64,000 bases of DNA from an uncultured delta proteobacterium (GCA_900696455.1 CAADGB010000169.1:1-64000), one strand, 5' to 3'; counted from the first letter of the stretch, positions 45,240 to 56,181 are shown. Numbers and translations: made by a program. The notes: generated by a model not told the origin, from the letters alone.

Positions 45240-45620
45240 CTCGCGTTGACGATCACCTGGTCGCCAGGCGTCAGCTCGGCGGCGGTGACCGCGGCCTGGG
45301 TGTCGTTCTCGCCGGCCACGGTCACCGGCACCGCCACCGCGCGGCCGTCGCGCAGGAGCCACAGCCGGCTGCCGCCGTCGCCGGCGGGCTCGCCGGGCGG
45401 GGTGAAGCGCAGGGCCGAGGCCGGCACCAGCAGGGCGTCGGGCAGCCGGCTGGCGACGATGGTCGCGGTCACGGTCATGCCCGGGCGCAGGGCGAGGTCG
45501 GCGTTGTCCACCGCGAGCTCGGCCCGGTAGGTGACGACGCGATCGACCAGGCGCGCGGCGTTGTGCACGGTCTCGACCCGGGCGTCGAACGTGCGCCCGA
45601 GGTAGGCGGCGACGGTGAAG

Positions 45621-45628
45621 GTCGCAGC
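45621..45628. repeat. IS target-site duplication, left copy
   Basis: GTCGCAGC directly flanks the left end of the IS and is repeated at 47162-47169. Eight bases is the usual IS66-family duplication length. Confidence 0.95.
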
Positions 45629-45646
45629 GTAACCGTTCACGGGGTG
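45629..45646. repeat. IS66 left terminal inverted repeat
   Basis: GTAACCGTTCACGGGGTG is the exact reverse complement of the right end at 47144-47161. The transposase stop codon lies inside it. Confidence 0.95.
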
Positions 45647-47079
45647 GGCCGCAGGAGCGAGGGAGTCGCCTCGTGGCGCAACGCCGCTTGAATGGCAGCA
45701 CGCAGGTAGACGAGGACGTTCCGCTGCTGCTTGCGGCAGGTGTGGATGACGCTCTTGAGGTTCGCCGCGAAGGCGTTGCCGCGGGCGCTCTGGCTGCCGA
45801 AGCTCGACTTGCGCCATGTGACCAGGCCTCGCAACTCGCGCTCGGCGTGGTTGTTCGTCGGCTCCACCGCTGGATCGTCGATGAAGCGCCACATCGCCTC
45901 GCGATGCTCGAGGATGTCCTTGCACGAGCCGCTGACCCCGGCGACGGACAGATCGCGCCCCTCTTCGAGGAGACGTTCGACGTTCGCCCGGATCACGCCC
46001 GCCGCGCGCTGAAGGCCAGCACGGGAACCCGTGCCGTCGCGGACGCGATGGTAGCTCTGGAACAGAACGCGGGCCCAGAACAGCAGCGCCTGCCCGATCT
46101 CGCCGGCGCGTCCGTTTCGCTCGGAGAACGCCACGTACTTGCGGATCAAGTGCGCCCAGCAGATCTGGCGCCGCTCCATCGCCCAGAAGCCGAACTGCGT
46201 GCCGCGGTCGGTGACCAGCACGCCGCGGACTCGCGTGATCCACATGCGCAGCGTCTCGCGGGTCGCGTCGCCGGCGATCGTGAACACGGTGACCGTCGCG
46301 GTGGCCATCACCCACAACGCCAGGTACGCCCCCGCCTGGTACCAGGTCGTCGCGTCGACATGCTTGGCCTTCTCGGCCAGGGCCTGGACGCGCGCCTCCT
46401 CCACCGCCGGCGCCACCGCGTCGCTGGCGATCGCCTCGGACTCGCTGAGCGCCCCGAGCGAGATGTCGATCCCGAACACGTCGCGCAGCAGCCGGACCAC
46501 CTTGCGCCGGGTCATGTGGCCGTCGGCGACCAGCATGGCCGCCAGCGCCAGCACGCCAGGCCCGAACGCGCCCTGGGGTGTGCCGAGGGGCAGGCTGGCG
46601 CAGGTCGTCACGCCACAGACGTCGCAGGTCGCGTGGTGCAGCCGGTGCTCCGTCACGGTCGGCCTGATCTCGGGGACGTCCCAGACCTGGTGCCGGATCG
46701 GGTCGGGATCGTTCCGGGTCGGCAGTCCGCGCGCGCAGCCGCGGCAGTGCGTCGGGTGATGGTCCTCGCTGGAGGTCACCTGTGTTGCCGGCACCAACGT
46801 GCGCTTGCTGCCCTTGTGACCAGGCTGCCCACCGCGCTGCTTCCCGCTGGGCGCCGAGTCCGGTCGCGACGCACGCTCCTTCGGTGCGTCCGTCGACGGT
46901 GGCTTGCCCGAGTTCGACGAGTTCTCTCCCAGCCGCCGCCGGAGCTCGGCGTTCTCGGCCTCCAGCGAGGCGATGCGCGCCTCCTGTACCACTATCGTCG
47001 CCGCCTGCGCTTCGACCTTCGCCAGCAGCGTCTCCACCTGGTGCTCCAGGCGTGCGATCCGCTTGTCGGTCGAGGTCAC
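45637..47079 (-). CDS. IS66-family transposase
   Basis: This is a 480-residue transposase. The N-terminal part (about 5-55) is a leucine-zipper coiled coil (IARLEHQVETLLAKVEAQ and following), then the GKPPSTDAPKE and RGGQPGHKG motifs. A zinc-finger-like cluster (HPTHCRGCARGLP ... HATCDVCGV) comes next. The DDE domain has KHVDATTWYQAG, VLVTDRGTQFGFW with the second Asp, and VEPTNNHAERELR containing the final Glu. NNHAERELR is highly diagnostic of IS66. The start is a GTG at 47079, and an ATG four bases upstream opens a different frame. The gene is intact and probably functional. It is oriented with the disrupted operon. Confidence 0.95.
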   Translation of the reverse strand: MTSTDKRIARLEHQVETLLAKVEAQAATIVVQEARIASLEAENAELRRRLGENSSNSGKPPSTDAPKERASRPDSAPSGKQRGGQPGHKGSKRTLVPATQVTSSEDHHPTHCRGCARGLPTRNDPDPIRHQVWDVPEIRPTVTEHRLHHATCDVCGVTTCASLPLGTPQGAFGPGVLALAAMLVADGHMTRRKVVRLLRDVFGIDISLGALSESEAIASDAVAPAVEEARVQALAEKAKHVDATTWYQAGAYLALWVMATATVTVFTIAGDATRETLRMWITRVRGVLVTDRGTQFGFWAMERRQICWAHLIRKYVAFSERNGRAGEIGQALLFWARVLFQSYHRVRDGTGSRAGLQRAAGVIRANVERLLEEGRDLSVAGVSGSCKDILEHREAMWRFIDDPAVEPTNNHAERELRGLVTWRKSSFGSQSARGNAFAANLKSVIHTCRKQQRNVLVYLRAAIQAALRHEATPSLLRPTP

Positions 47080-47143
47080 CCATTCGTTAGATCACGATCG
47101 GATCTCGCTGTCGATCCCCTCGCCGCCGGGGAGATCCGGACTG

Positions 47144-47161
47144 CACCCCGTGAACGGTTAC
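47144..47161. repeat. IS66 right terminal inverted repeat
   Basis: CACCCCGTGAACGGTTAC is the reverse complement of the left end at 45629-45646. It holds the TAA that truncates the adaptor N-terminal fragment. Confidence 0.95.
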
Positions 47162-47169
47162 GTCGCAGC
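47162..47169. repeat. IS target-site duplication, right copy
   Basis: This is the second copy of GTCGCAGC, identical to 45621-45628. Confidence 0.95.
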
Positions 47170-48098
47170 CGCGCCCTCGCGCACCAGGCCGACGTCGGCC
47201 TCGTCGACGTCGACCGAGGCCTTCATCGCCCGCAGGTCCTGGGCGATCTGGAACAGCACCGGGGTCTGGAAGGCCGCGACCACGGTCTGCCCGACCTCGA
47301 TCTCGCGGGCGAGCACGATGCCGTCGATGGGCGAACGCACGACGGTGCGTCCGACGTTGGTGCGGGACAGGCGGAGCGCGGCGCTGGCCTGGGCGACGCT
47401 GGCCGCGGCCAGGTCGACCGCGGCGACCGCGCGCGCGGCGGCGGCGACCGCGGCGTCGCGCGCCTGCTCGGCGACCACCCCGGCGGTGAACAGCCCCTCG
47501 ACGCGGGCGCGGGCGATCGTCGTCTCGCGGTGGGTGGCGCGGGCCTGGGCGAGCTGGGCGCGGGCCTGGGCGAGCGCGGCCTCGGCCTGCTCGACCTGCG
47601 CGGCGAGGAGCTCGGGATCGATCTCGGCCAGCACCTGCCCGCGCGCCACCCGGTCGTTGACGTCGACCAGCACCCGCGCGACCCGGCCCGAGACCTCGCT
47701 GCCGATCGTCACCTGGTTGGTGGCCTCGAGGGTGCCGGTCGCGGTGACCGCGATCGTCAGCGCACCGCGCTCGACGGGCGCGGCCACGAACGCCGGCGGA
47801 GGACGGTGACCGCGCGCGCTCCACCAGCGGCCGACGCCGACCACGGCGAGCACCGCGGCGAGGCCCAGGGCGACGCGGATCACCCAGCGGCGCACCCGTG
47901 GCGCCCCGCCGAGGCGCAGCGTGCGCGCGAGCTCGGGGTCGACGGCGGGAGCAGGTGGCGACGGGGAGGACACACCCCGACGCGCTGCAAGCCACGTTCC
48001 GCGGCGGATCGGCCGCCGTGCGTCGCCGCCGTCGCGCCGCCACCACCGGTCGCGCGCAAGGCCTGCGCCGTCCCCGCCGCGGCGTGCAGATCACGCCG

Positions 48099-49031
48099 TC
48101 AAGATCGCCGGCGCCGCCGGAGCCAGAGCCCGAGCGCGGCCGCGAGCCACGGCGCCGCGCCGGCCGGCGACGACGCGCAGCACCCGGCCGGCGCCTCCAC
48201 GCACGATCCCGCGGCGTCGCAGTCGGAGAGCTCGCACCTCAGGGTGAAGGTCGCCGGCTCGGTGGTGAGGGACAGCGCGGTCGAGGGCAGGGACGCCCGC
48301 ATCATGACCTGGTGGCTGCCCGGGTGAAGCGCGGGGTAGCTGGGGTCCCCGAAGGCCGGCGACGCGCACACGGTGTAGACGCGATCGACGCCGCGCCCCA
48401 GCCAGCTCGCGCCCGGGGCCAGGACGCTGACGATGCTGGACCGTGGCCTCCAGGCCCTGGCGTCGACCAGGGTCTCGAGGTGCAGGACGTCGCGCCACGG
48501 CTCGGCGTCCGCGGCGAACTGGAGCTCCACGCGGGCCCGCGCGACGACCGTCTCCACGCCGCACTGGCCTCCGCTCGTCTCGAGGGAGACCACGCCCTGC
48601 GCCTCCGGCGTGATCCGCAGCGCGCCGAGCTGGGTCGGCAGCGGCGCGGCCGGGCCGACCGTGAAGGTCGCGCGCGGGGTGTCGCCGTGACAGTCCGGCG
48701 CCTCGACGATCGTGTAGGTGACGCCGGCCTCCAGCGGCGCGTCGGGGACCACCAGGTAGGTGCCGCCCTCGACCAGGGTCGCGGTGAGCGGGAGGACCTG
48801 GGTCGGCGCGTCGGCGCGCGTGAGCTGGAGGTCCGAGGGGCCGGTGGCCTCGCTGCTCGGGAGCCAGACGATCGCGGGCAGGTTGGCGGGGACCACCGCG
48901 CCGTCGCCGGGGACGAACCGGCCCGGCCAGCAGGCGACCGAGCACGCGGCGGCTGGCCGCACCGACGCCGCCATCACCGCCGCGCCGCAGATCGCCGCCG
49001 TGATGGACACCACACCGACGGTTCGTCGCAT
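48099..49031 (-). CDS. Secreted MYXO-CTERM-type protein
   Basis: This is a 310-residue exported protein. The N-terminal signal peptide (VVSITAAICGAAVMAAS) is cut near PAAACSVACWPG. The body is two beta-rich, Ig-like domains (about 40-125 and 130-260), for example TATLVEGGTYLVVPDAPLEAG, a pattern common in proteins with Big-type folds. The C-terminus reads VEAPAGCCASSP, a hydrophobic span PWLAAALGLWL and RRRRRS, which matches the myxobacterial MYXO-CTERM sorting signal (Gly-Cys, membrane span, basic end). It is thus probably processed and displayed at the cell surface. Many Cys residues (Cys pairs near C-S-V-A-C, D-C-H, C-E-L-S-D-C-D) suggest disulfides. Function is unknown. Confidence 0.85.
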   Translation of the reverse strand: MRRTVGVVSITAAICGAAVMAASVRPAAACSVACWPGRFVPGDGAVVPANLPAIVWLPSSEATGPSDLQLTRADAPTQVLPLTATLVEGGTYLVVPDAPLEAGVTYTIVEAPDCHGDTPRATFTVGPAAPLPTQLGALRITPEAQGVVSLETSGGQCGVETVVARARVELQFAADAEPWRDVLHLETLVDARAWRPRSSIVSVLAPGASWLGRGVDRVYTVCASPAFGDPSYPALHPGSHQVMMRASLPSTALSLTTEPATFTLRCELSDCDAAGSCVEAPAGCCASSPAGAAPWLAAALGLWLRRRRRS

Positions 49032-49187
49032 GGATCATCCTAGCGAGCGCATGGCGATCCGGCGCGGCGCGCGTGTTGACCATCGCTCACCGCGTCGCAC
49101 CGGCGGCGAGGCGCGCGCGCCGCTCGCGGCAGAGTCCGGCAACGTCGCGACGCGTCCGTGCGCCGCGGCGCCGGGCGCGGGACGGGC

Positions 49188-49925
49188 TCAGCGCCGGCGG
49201 CGGCCGCGGCCGGCGACGCTGGGGCGGGTGACGTCGATCAGATCGGTGACGTCGGCGGCGCCCAGGCGCTCCGCCAGCACCGACCAGCCCTGCTCGAGCT
49301 TGAGGCCGAGCTCGTCGGCGTGCAGCGGGTACGGGGTGTAGAGGTGGATGTCCTTGTCGCCGGTCCGGGCGACCTCGTCGTCGTCGGGTAGCGAGGTCGG
49401 CAGGCCGATGACCACGCCGACGAACGGACAGCCGTCGTGGAACGGCCGGGGCGGATCGCCGTTGGGGATGGTGTGGCCGTCGCCGAGCCAGGTCCGGTAC
49501 TCGTGGGGCAGACGCGCCAGCAGCTTGAGCCAGCGCACCGGCCAGTACCAGCGCTCCTCCGAGGCGGCCTCGCCCGCCAGGGTCCACGACGCCGGCAGCC
49601 GCAGCATCAGCTCGGCGAAGCGCGGCGCCGGGAGGTCGTCGGGCAGGGTCATGGGCAGGTCGCTCATGCCGGTGGTGAACAGCGTCCACGCCGCGTCGTC
49701 GCCGGCGGCGGGATCGGGCGGCACGACGTGGACGTCGATGTGCACGAAGGCCGACACCAGCTCGTGGAAGACGGTCTCGGCCTTGCCGCAGTGGCGCTCG
49801 ACCAGCGCGGCCACCGCCGACGCCGCCGCCTCGTCGGTGGGGGCGACGCCGGGCGCGGCCGCGTCGTCGCTGGTCTGGTGGCGAAGGATCTCGCTCCCGC
49901 CCCGGCTCACCTCGTGCTTCGACAT
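49188..49925 (-). CDS. Suppressor of fused (SUFU) domain protein
   Basis: This is a 245-residue protein with a SUFU-like domain over nearly its whole length. Recognisable elements are the IDVHVVPPDPAAGDDAAWTL stretch, followed by FTTGMSDLPMTLP, then AELMLRLPASWTL, WPVRWLKLLARLPHEY, and LGDGHTIPNG. The C-terminal part contains HLYTPYPLHADELGLKLEQG. Bacterial SUFU proteins are widespread but mostly uncharacterised, and some act in contact-dependent or toxin immunity settings. It follows the hybrid histidine kinase gene by 40 bp in the same direction, so the two may form an operon. The Arg-rich tail (GRGRRRR) is unusual. Cytoplasmic location is likely because no signal is present. Confidence 0.9.
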   Translation of the reverse strand: MSKHEVSRGGSEILRHQTSDDAAAPGVAPTDEAAASAVAALVERHCGKAETVFHELVSAFVHIDVHVVPPDPAAGDDAAWTLFTTGMSDLPMTLPDDLPAPRFAELMLRLPASWTLAGEAASEERWYWPVRWLKLLARLPHEYRTWLGDGHTIPNGDPPRPFHDGCPFVGVVIGLPTSLPDDDEVARTGDKDIHLYTPYPLHADELGLKLEQGWSVLAERLGAADVTDLIDVTRPSVAGRGRRRR

Positions 49926-49965
49926 GCCCCGACGATGCCACGGAACGCCGCCGCCGCGGCGACGA

Positions 49966-51897
<1,932 letters not shown>

Positions 51898-51984
51898 CGC
51901 GCCCGCATCATGCGCCCGGGTCGCGGCGGACGCCAGCGCCGCGGGACCGAGCCGCGCGCTTGACCGCCGCCCGCGCGTCCCCTG

Positions 51985-54852
51985 ATGATGGTCGCAGTGC
52001 CCGGCGACGCACCTGACGATGGCCCGCTCCTCCAGCGCGGCGTCGCCCTCGGCCGCTTCCTCCTCCTCGATCCGCTGGGCGAGGGCGCGATGGGCGTGGT
52101 GTGGAGCGCCTACGACCCCGAGCTCGACCGCCGGGTGGCGGTCAAGCTCCTGCGCCCTGCCACCGAGCTCCGCGACGACGCCGCCGCGGCGCGCATGGTG
52201 CGCGAGGCCCAGGCGCTGGCCCGGGTCGCCCACCCCAACGTGGTGACCGTCTACGAGGTCGGCAACGTCGGCGCGCGGGTCTTCGTGGTGATGGAGCTCA
52301 TCGCCGGGCAGACCCTGGCGGCGTGGCTCGCCGCTGGCGAGCGGAGCTGGCGCGAGATCCTCACCGTGCTGGTCGCGGCCGGCCGCGGGCTCGCCGCCGC
52401 CCACGCCGCCGGCCTGGTCCATCGCGACTTCAAGCCCGAGAACGTGCTGGTCGGCGCCGACGGCCGGGCGCGCGTGGTCGACTTCGGGCTGGTCGGGCTG
52501 CTCGCGCCCGAGCCCGTGTCCGACCCCGAGCCCGAGCCCGGACCCGAGCTCGCCGCCGGCGACGGGCGCGACGGCGACGATCCCGGCGGGCTCACCCGCA
52601 CCGGCGCGCTGGTCGGCACCCCGCGCTACATGGCGCCCGAGCAACACGCGCGCCGGCCGGCCACCGCCCGCAGCGACCAGTTCGCCTTCTGCGTCGCGCT
52701 GTGGTCGGCGCTCGCCGGCGAGCCACCGTACCCGGTCGACTCGTACCGCGAGCTCGTGCGCGCCGTGCGCGACGGTCGCCGGCGCCCGCCGCCGCGCGAC
52801 GCCCGCATGCCCGCCCACGTGCGCCGCGCGCTCGAGCGCGGCCTGGCGCCCGAGCCCTCCGTCCGCTTTCCGGACATGACCGCGCTCCTCGACCAGCTCG
52901 AGCGCGACCCGGCGGCGACGCGGCGGCGCTGGGTCGCCGGCGTCGTCGGCGCCTCGGTGGTGGCCGGAGGTGTGGCGCTGGCCCTGGCGCGGAGCCCGAC
53001 GCCGGCCGCCGGCCGCGACCGCGAGCTCCTGTGCCGCGGCGGCGAGGCCCGCCTCGACGCCCTGGCCCCGCGCGCGACCCTCGACCGCGCCGTGGCGGCG
53101 CTGGCCGCGGTCGGCCTGCCCCGCGGCGTGGCCATCGCCGAGGCCGTGCGCGCCCGCCTCGACGCCTACGCCTCGGCGTGGCTCGCCCAGCGGGGCGAGG
53201 CCTGCGCCGCGACCCGGCTGCTCGGCGAGCAGTCCGAGGCCGTCATGGATCTGCGCATGACCTGCCTCGACCGCCGCGGCCGCGAGCTGGGCGCGCTCGC
53301 GGCCGAGATCGAGCGGGTCACGCCGGCCGAGCTCGACCGCATGGTCCAGGCCACCTACCGGCTCACCCCGCTCGCGAGCTGCGAGGACGTCGCCGCGCTG
53401 CAGGCGCCGCTGCCGCCGCCCACCGACGCCGCCGCCCGCGCCGAGGTCGACGCGGTGGCCGGCGAGGTCGCGCGGGTGCGGGCGCTCCTCGACACCGGCC
53501 GCTTCGCGCAGGCGATCGAGGCCGGCCGGGCGCTGCGGCCGCGCGCCGAGGCCACCGCTCACCGCCCGACGCTCGCCGAGCTGTTGCAGGCGCTGGGCGA
53601 CGCCGAGGCCCAGGCCGGCGAGATCGCCGCGGCGCGGACCACCCTCGAGGCCGCGGCCTGGGCCGCCGAGGCCGGCCGCCACGACGCGGTGGCGGCCCGG
53701 GCCTGGACCGTGCTGGCGTTCGTCGCCGGCTATCTCGGCAGCGACGTCGACGACGGCCTGCGCGCCGCGCGTCGCGCCGACGCCGCGATCCTGCGCATCA
53801 ACGATCCGCCCGAGGCCCGGGGACGCCTCGAGCTCAACCTCGGCGCGATCGCCTACGGACGCGGCGACGGCCCGAAGGCGCTCGCCCACTGGCTCGACGC
53901 GCGCCGGCGGTGGGAGCAGGCGCTGGGCAGCGCCCACCCCGACGTCGCCCGCGTGCTCACCAACCTCGGCACGGCCTACGGCGACCTCGGTCGCTCCCAC
54001 GACGCCGTCGCGGCCTACCAGCAGGCGATCGCGATCGGGACGGCGTCGATCGGCGATCGTCACCCGCTGGTGGGCGCCGCCCGCCACAACCTCGGCGTCC
54101 AGCTCCTGTGGAACGGCGATCCGCGCGCCGCCGAGGTCGAGCTCCGCCGCGCCCTCGACAGCCTGGACGAGACGCTGGGCCCCGCGCACTCGACCGCGCT
54201 GGCGACCGTCGCCGATCTGGCGGCGGCGCTCCTCGAGCTCGACGGGCTCGACGAGGCCTGGCGGCTGCTCGAGCGCGCGCGCGCCGGGCAGGAGGCCGGC
54301 GGCGGCGTCCACCCCGCGACCCTGTGCTTCCAGGCCGAGATCCTGCGGCGCCGCGGCCAGCTCGCCGAGGCCCGCGACCGCGCCGACCAGGCGCTCGCGA
54401 TCGTGCGCGCGGGGGAGAGCGGTGGGCCGCGCTGGATGCCCGCGGGGACCGCGCTCGCCGCGCTGGCCGCGATCGAGATCGACGCCCGGCGGTTCGCGGT
54501 CGCCGAGGCCCACGCCCAGGCCGCGGTCGAGGACCTGGCGCGGACCTTCCCTGCGGACTCGCCCTGGCTGGCGGCGCCGCTGGTGCTCCTGGCCGAGGCC
54601 CGCCTCGGCCGCGGTCGCCACGCCCTCGCCGCGGCGGCGGTCGAGCGCGCCGCCACCATCCTGGCGCCCGGCCACCACCCGCGGATCGAGGCCCACGCCG
54701 CGCGGGTGCGCGCCGCGCTCGCCGCCGCCGCCGGGCAGCCCGAGCAGGCGCGCCTCGTCCTCGACCAGGCCCACGCGGCCCTGGTCGCCGATGGCCTCGG
54801 TGAGACCGAGGCTGCCCGCGCCCTGATCGCCGCCCGGGCCGCCCTGCGGTGA
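51985..54852 (+). CDS. Ser/Thr protein kinase with membrane span and TPR domain
   Basis: This is a 955-residue kinase. The catalytic domain (about 22-310) shows LGEGAMGVVWSAYD (G-loop), VAVKLL (ATP Lys), the catalytic loop VHRDFKPENVL (Phe where Leu is common), VVDFGLVG and YMAPEQH. An activation-segment insertion of about 30 residues rich in Pro/Glu/Asp is unusual. A predicted membrane span near residues 313-333 (GVVGASVVAGGVALAL) leads to an extracytoplasmic C-terminal half with tetratricopeptide-like helices (VLTNLGTAYGDLGRSHDAVAA and following, about 480-940). This is a standard myxobacterial receptor kinase layout. It is divergent from the histidine kinase. A strong stem-loop follows its stop. 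Confidence 0.95.
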   Translation: MMVAVPGDAPDDGPLLQRGVALGRFLLLDPLGEGAMGVVWSAYDPELDRRVAVKLLRPATELRDDAAAARMVREAQALARVAHPNVVTVYEVGNVGARVFVVMELIAGQTLAAWLAAGERSWREILTVLVAAGRGLAAAHAAGLVHRDFKPENVLVGADGRARVVDFGLVGLLAPEPVSDPEPEPGPELAAGDGRDGDDPGGLTRTGALVGTPRYMAPEQHARRPATARSDQFAFCVALWSALAGEPPYPVDSYRELVRAVRDGRRRPPPRDARMPAHVRRALERGLAPEPSVRFPDMTALLDQLERDPAATRRRWVAGVVGASVVAGGVALALARSPTPAAGRDRELLCRGGEARLDALAPRATLDRAVAALAAVGLPRGVAIAEAVRARLDAYASAWLAQRGEACAATRLLGEQSEAVMDLRMTCLDRRGRELGALAAEIERVTPAELDRMVQATYRLTPLASCEDVAALQAPLPPPTDAAARAEVDAVAGEVARVRALLDTGRFAQAIEAGRALRPRAEATAHRPTLAELLQALGDAEAQAGEIAAARTTLEAAAWAAEAGRHDAVAARAWTVLAFVAGYLGSDVDDGLRAARRADAAILRINDPPEARGRLELNLGAIAYGRGDGPKALAHWLDARRRWEQALGSAHPDVARVLTNLGTAYGDLGRSHDAVAAYQQAIAIGTASIGDRHPLVGAARHNLGVQLLWNGDPRAAEVELRRALDSLDETLGPAHSTALATVADLAAALLELDGLDEAWRLLERARAGQEAGGGVHPATLCFQAEILRRRGQLAEARDRADQALAIVRAGESGGPRWMPAGTALAALAAIEIDARRFAVAEAHAQAAVEDLARTFPADSPWLAAPLVLLAEARLGRGRHALAAAAVERAATILAPGHHPRIEAHAARVRAALAAAAGQPEQARLVLDQAHAALVADGLGETEAARALIAARAALR

Positions 54853-54855
54853 CCA

Positions 54856-54888
54856 CGCCGCCGGCGCGCTGACGACGGGCCGGCGGCG
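54856..54888 (+). terminator. Strong stem-loop after the Ser/Thr kinase gene
   Basis: CGCCGCCGGC pairs perfectly with GCCGGCGGCG across a 13-base loop, starting 4 bases after the stop codon. It is a likely transcript-end structure, though no U-tract follows. Confidence 0.5.
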
Positions 54889-54892
54889 CGAC

Positions 54893-54906
54893 GACGACGC
54901 GTCGTC
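54893..54906. promoter_or_regulatory. 14-bp perfect palindrome before the next gene
   Basis: GACGACGCGTCGTC is a perfect palindrome 81 bp upstream of ATG 54987, just after the kinase terminator-like hairpin. It could be an operator for the downstream small membrane protein gene. Confidence 0.35.
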
Positions 54907-54986
54907 ACCGCGCGCCCCGGCGCCGCCCAAGCCCGCGGATCGACGGGCCGTCGCCACCGGCACGCCGCGTGCTGAAGCGGCGGGCC

Positions 54987-55535
54987 ATGCAGCCAACCAG
55001 CCAGCCATCGTCCACCGTCCTTGGCGCCGACCGCGCCGCCAACCCGGCCCAGACCGTCGGCATCCTCCTCGCCGTCTGCGCGCTCGCGCTGGCGATCGGG
55101 ATGTTCACGCGCTCGTGGGGCACCGCCAGCGAGGGCCGCGCCGAGATCGCGATCGGCCTCGTCGGCATCGAGGGCTGCCACGGCGGCGATTGCCGCGCGC
55201 TGGAGTGGAGCCGTGCCGGCCGGACCCTCGACCTCCCCGGCGACGTCACCGGGCTGCGCATCCCGGCCCTCCTGCTCGCCATCGCCGCGCTGGGCGCGGT
55301 CGGCACCGCCGCGGGCCTCGCCCTCAGCGGCCGCGTGCGATCGATCCCCGTCAAGCCGCTGGTCGGCGTCATCGCGACGGCCGCCGGGCTCCTGACCCTG
55401 TGGACGCTGCGCCTGGCGACCTCGGACCGCGACGTCGACATCGGGCCCGGCTTCTCCGCCTTCCTCGCCGTCGGCGCGCTCGTCGCCGCCAGCGCCCTCC
55501 TCCGCACCAAGGTCCGCGCCCTCGCGGCCGCCTGA
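54987..55535 (+). CDS. Small four-span membrane protein
   Basis: This is a 182-residue protein starting at ATG 54987 (a GTG at 54969 would add six residues). Four hydrophobic segments are evident: TVGILLAVCALALAIGMFT, IPALLLAIAALGAVGTAAGLAL, VGVIATAAGLLTLWTL and FSAFLAVGALVAASALL. Between spans 1 and 2 lies a soluble loop with IGLVGIEGCHGGDCRALEWS, containing two Cys probably paired outside the membrane. I do not recognise the family. It is followed 25 bp later by a secreted Cys-rich protein gene with a strong ribosome binding site. The two may form an operon at the cell envelope. Confidence 0.75.
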   Translation: MQPTSQPSSTVLGADRAANPAQTVGILLAVCALALAIGMFTRSWGTASEGRAEIAIGLVGIEGCHGGDCRALEWSRAGRTLDLPGDVTGLRIPALLLAIAALGAVGTAAGLALSGRVRSIPVKPLVGVIATAAGLLTLWTLRLATSDRDVDIGPGFSAFLAVGALVAASALLRTKVRALAAA

Positions 55536-55560
55536 CTCACTCATCGAAAGGACCCTGACC

Positions 55561-56181
55561 ATGCTTCGCTCCCTCTTCGTCCTCGTCATCGCGACCCTCT
55601 CGTTCACCGGCGTCGCCCTCGCGCAGAAGGCGCCGCCCCCGCCGCTCCCCGCCGGGAGCTGCGCCAAGCGCAAGGACTGCGTCCGCCAGCCCACCTGCGC
55701 CGCCGGTCAGACCCTGGTGGCGCTCCCCGCCCACAAGTTCGTGTGTCGGGTGTCGTCGACCCAGGTCGAGGCCAAGGAGGCTCCACGCTGCGAGCGCGGC
55801 GCCCTCGTGGTCGCGGAGGGCTTCGACTACTGCGAGTGGACGGTCACCGACGACCCGTGGTGCGCGCGTCATGGCGGTCACAACGACTGGGCGTTCGCCG
55901 ACGGCAAGTGCATCCGCCAGAAGGCCAACAAGCAGGTCGAGCAGGAGACCCAGAACATCCGCTGCGACGACGGCCTGAGCTACAACGCGACCGCCAAGCG
56001 CTGCACCGGCAAGCGCCGCCAGCACTTCTCGTTCCTGCCCACCGCCGGCGCCGCCTACACCGAGCAGGCGTGCGACGCCGTGCTGCCCGGTTCGACCTAC
56101 CTGGCCGACTTCGCCGGCCGCGGCGACCAGTGCGTGAAGCTCGACGAGAGCACCACCTGGTTCCCGCCGACCTGGAACTGA
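55561..56181 (+). CDS. Secreted cysteine-rich protein
   Basis: This is a 206-residue protein with signal peptide MLRSLFVLVIATLSFTGVALA. The mature protein starts with a Pro-rich stretch (KAPPPPLPAG) and then holds about a dozen cysteines, evenly spaced as in disulfide-stapled extracellular domains (GSCAKRKDCVRQPTCAAG and PRCERGAL near the N-terminus, then DDPWCARHGGHNDW and later CDDGLSYN). The upstream AAAGGA is well placed for ATG 55561. No catalytic motif is seen and the family is not recognised. The regular Cys spacing suggests a folded surface or periplasmic binding domain. It is followed by the sigma-54 activator gene 57 bp on, in the same direction. Confidence 0.78.
   Translation: MLRSLFVLVIATLSFTGVALAQKAPPPPLPAGSCAKRKDCVRQPTCAAGQTLVALPAHKFVCRVSSTQVEAKEAPRCERGALVVAEGFDYCEWTVTDDPWCARHGGHNDWAFADGKCIRQKANKQVEQETQNIRCDDGLSYNATAKRCTGKRRQHFSFLPTAGAAYTEQACDAVLPGSTYLADFAGRGDQCVKLDESTTWFPPTWN

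Larger units (their letters stand above)
45629..47161 (-). mobile_element. IS66-family insertion sequence (single-ORF type)
   Basis: This is a complete 1,533-bp element bounded by perfect 18-bp inverted repeats and an 8-bp direct target duplication, inserted in a MacA-like gene. It carries only one transposase gene, without the small accessory ORFs of classical IS66, which fits the ISBst12-like single-gene subgroup. Intact ends, an intact ORF and an unmutated target duplication suggest recent insertion. Base composition is somewhat less GC-rich than its surroundings. Confidence 0.95.
45236..47973 (-). pseudogene. MacA-like periplasmic adaptor interrupted by IS66 element
   Basis: The 5' part (47162-47973) encodes a membrane anchor (WVIRVALGLAAVLAVVGVG), the biotinyl-lipoyl half (ALTIAVTATGTLEATNQVTI) and a coiled-coil hairpin (about 110-190). 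It then runs into the IS and stops at TAA inside the IS end (47158). The 3' part (45236-45628) encodes the membrane-proximal beta domains (AELAVDNADLALRPGMTVTA). Removing the IS and one target copy leaves 399 codons in one frame, joined as REGAAAT-FTVAAYLG, so the insertion alone broke it. The intact protein would link the MacB pump to an outer-membrane channel. GTG 47973 starts the gene. Its end overlaps the ATPase start. Confidence 0.9.

Noticed and set aside
45629-47161. IS66 element as a multi-ORF transposon with accessory genes
   Set aside because: The element is fully accounted for by one 480-residue transposase between the inverted repeats; no space remains for the small accessory ORFs.
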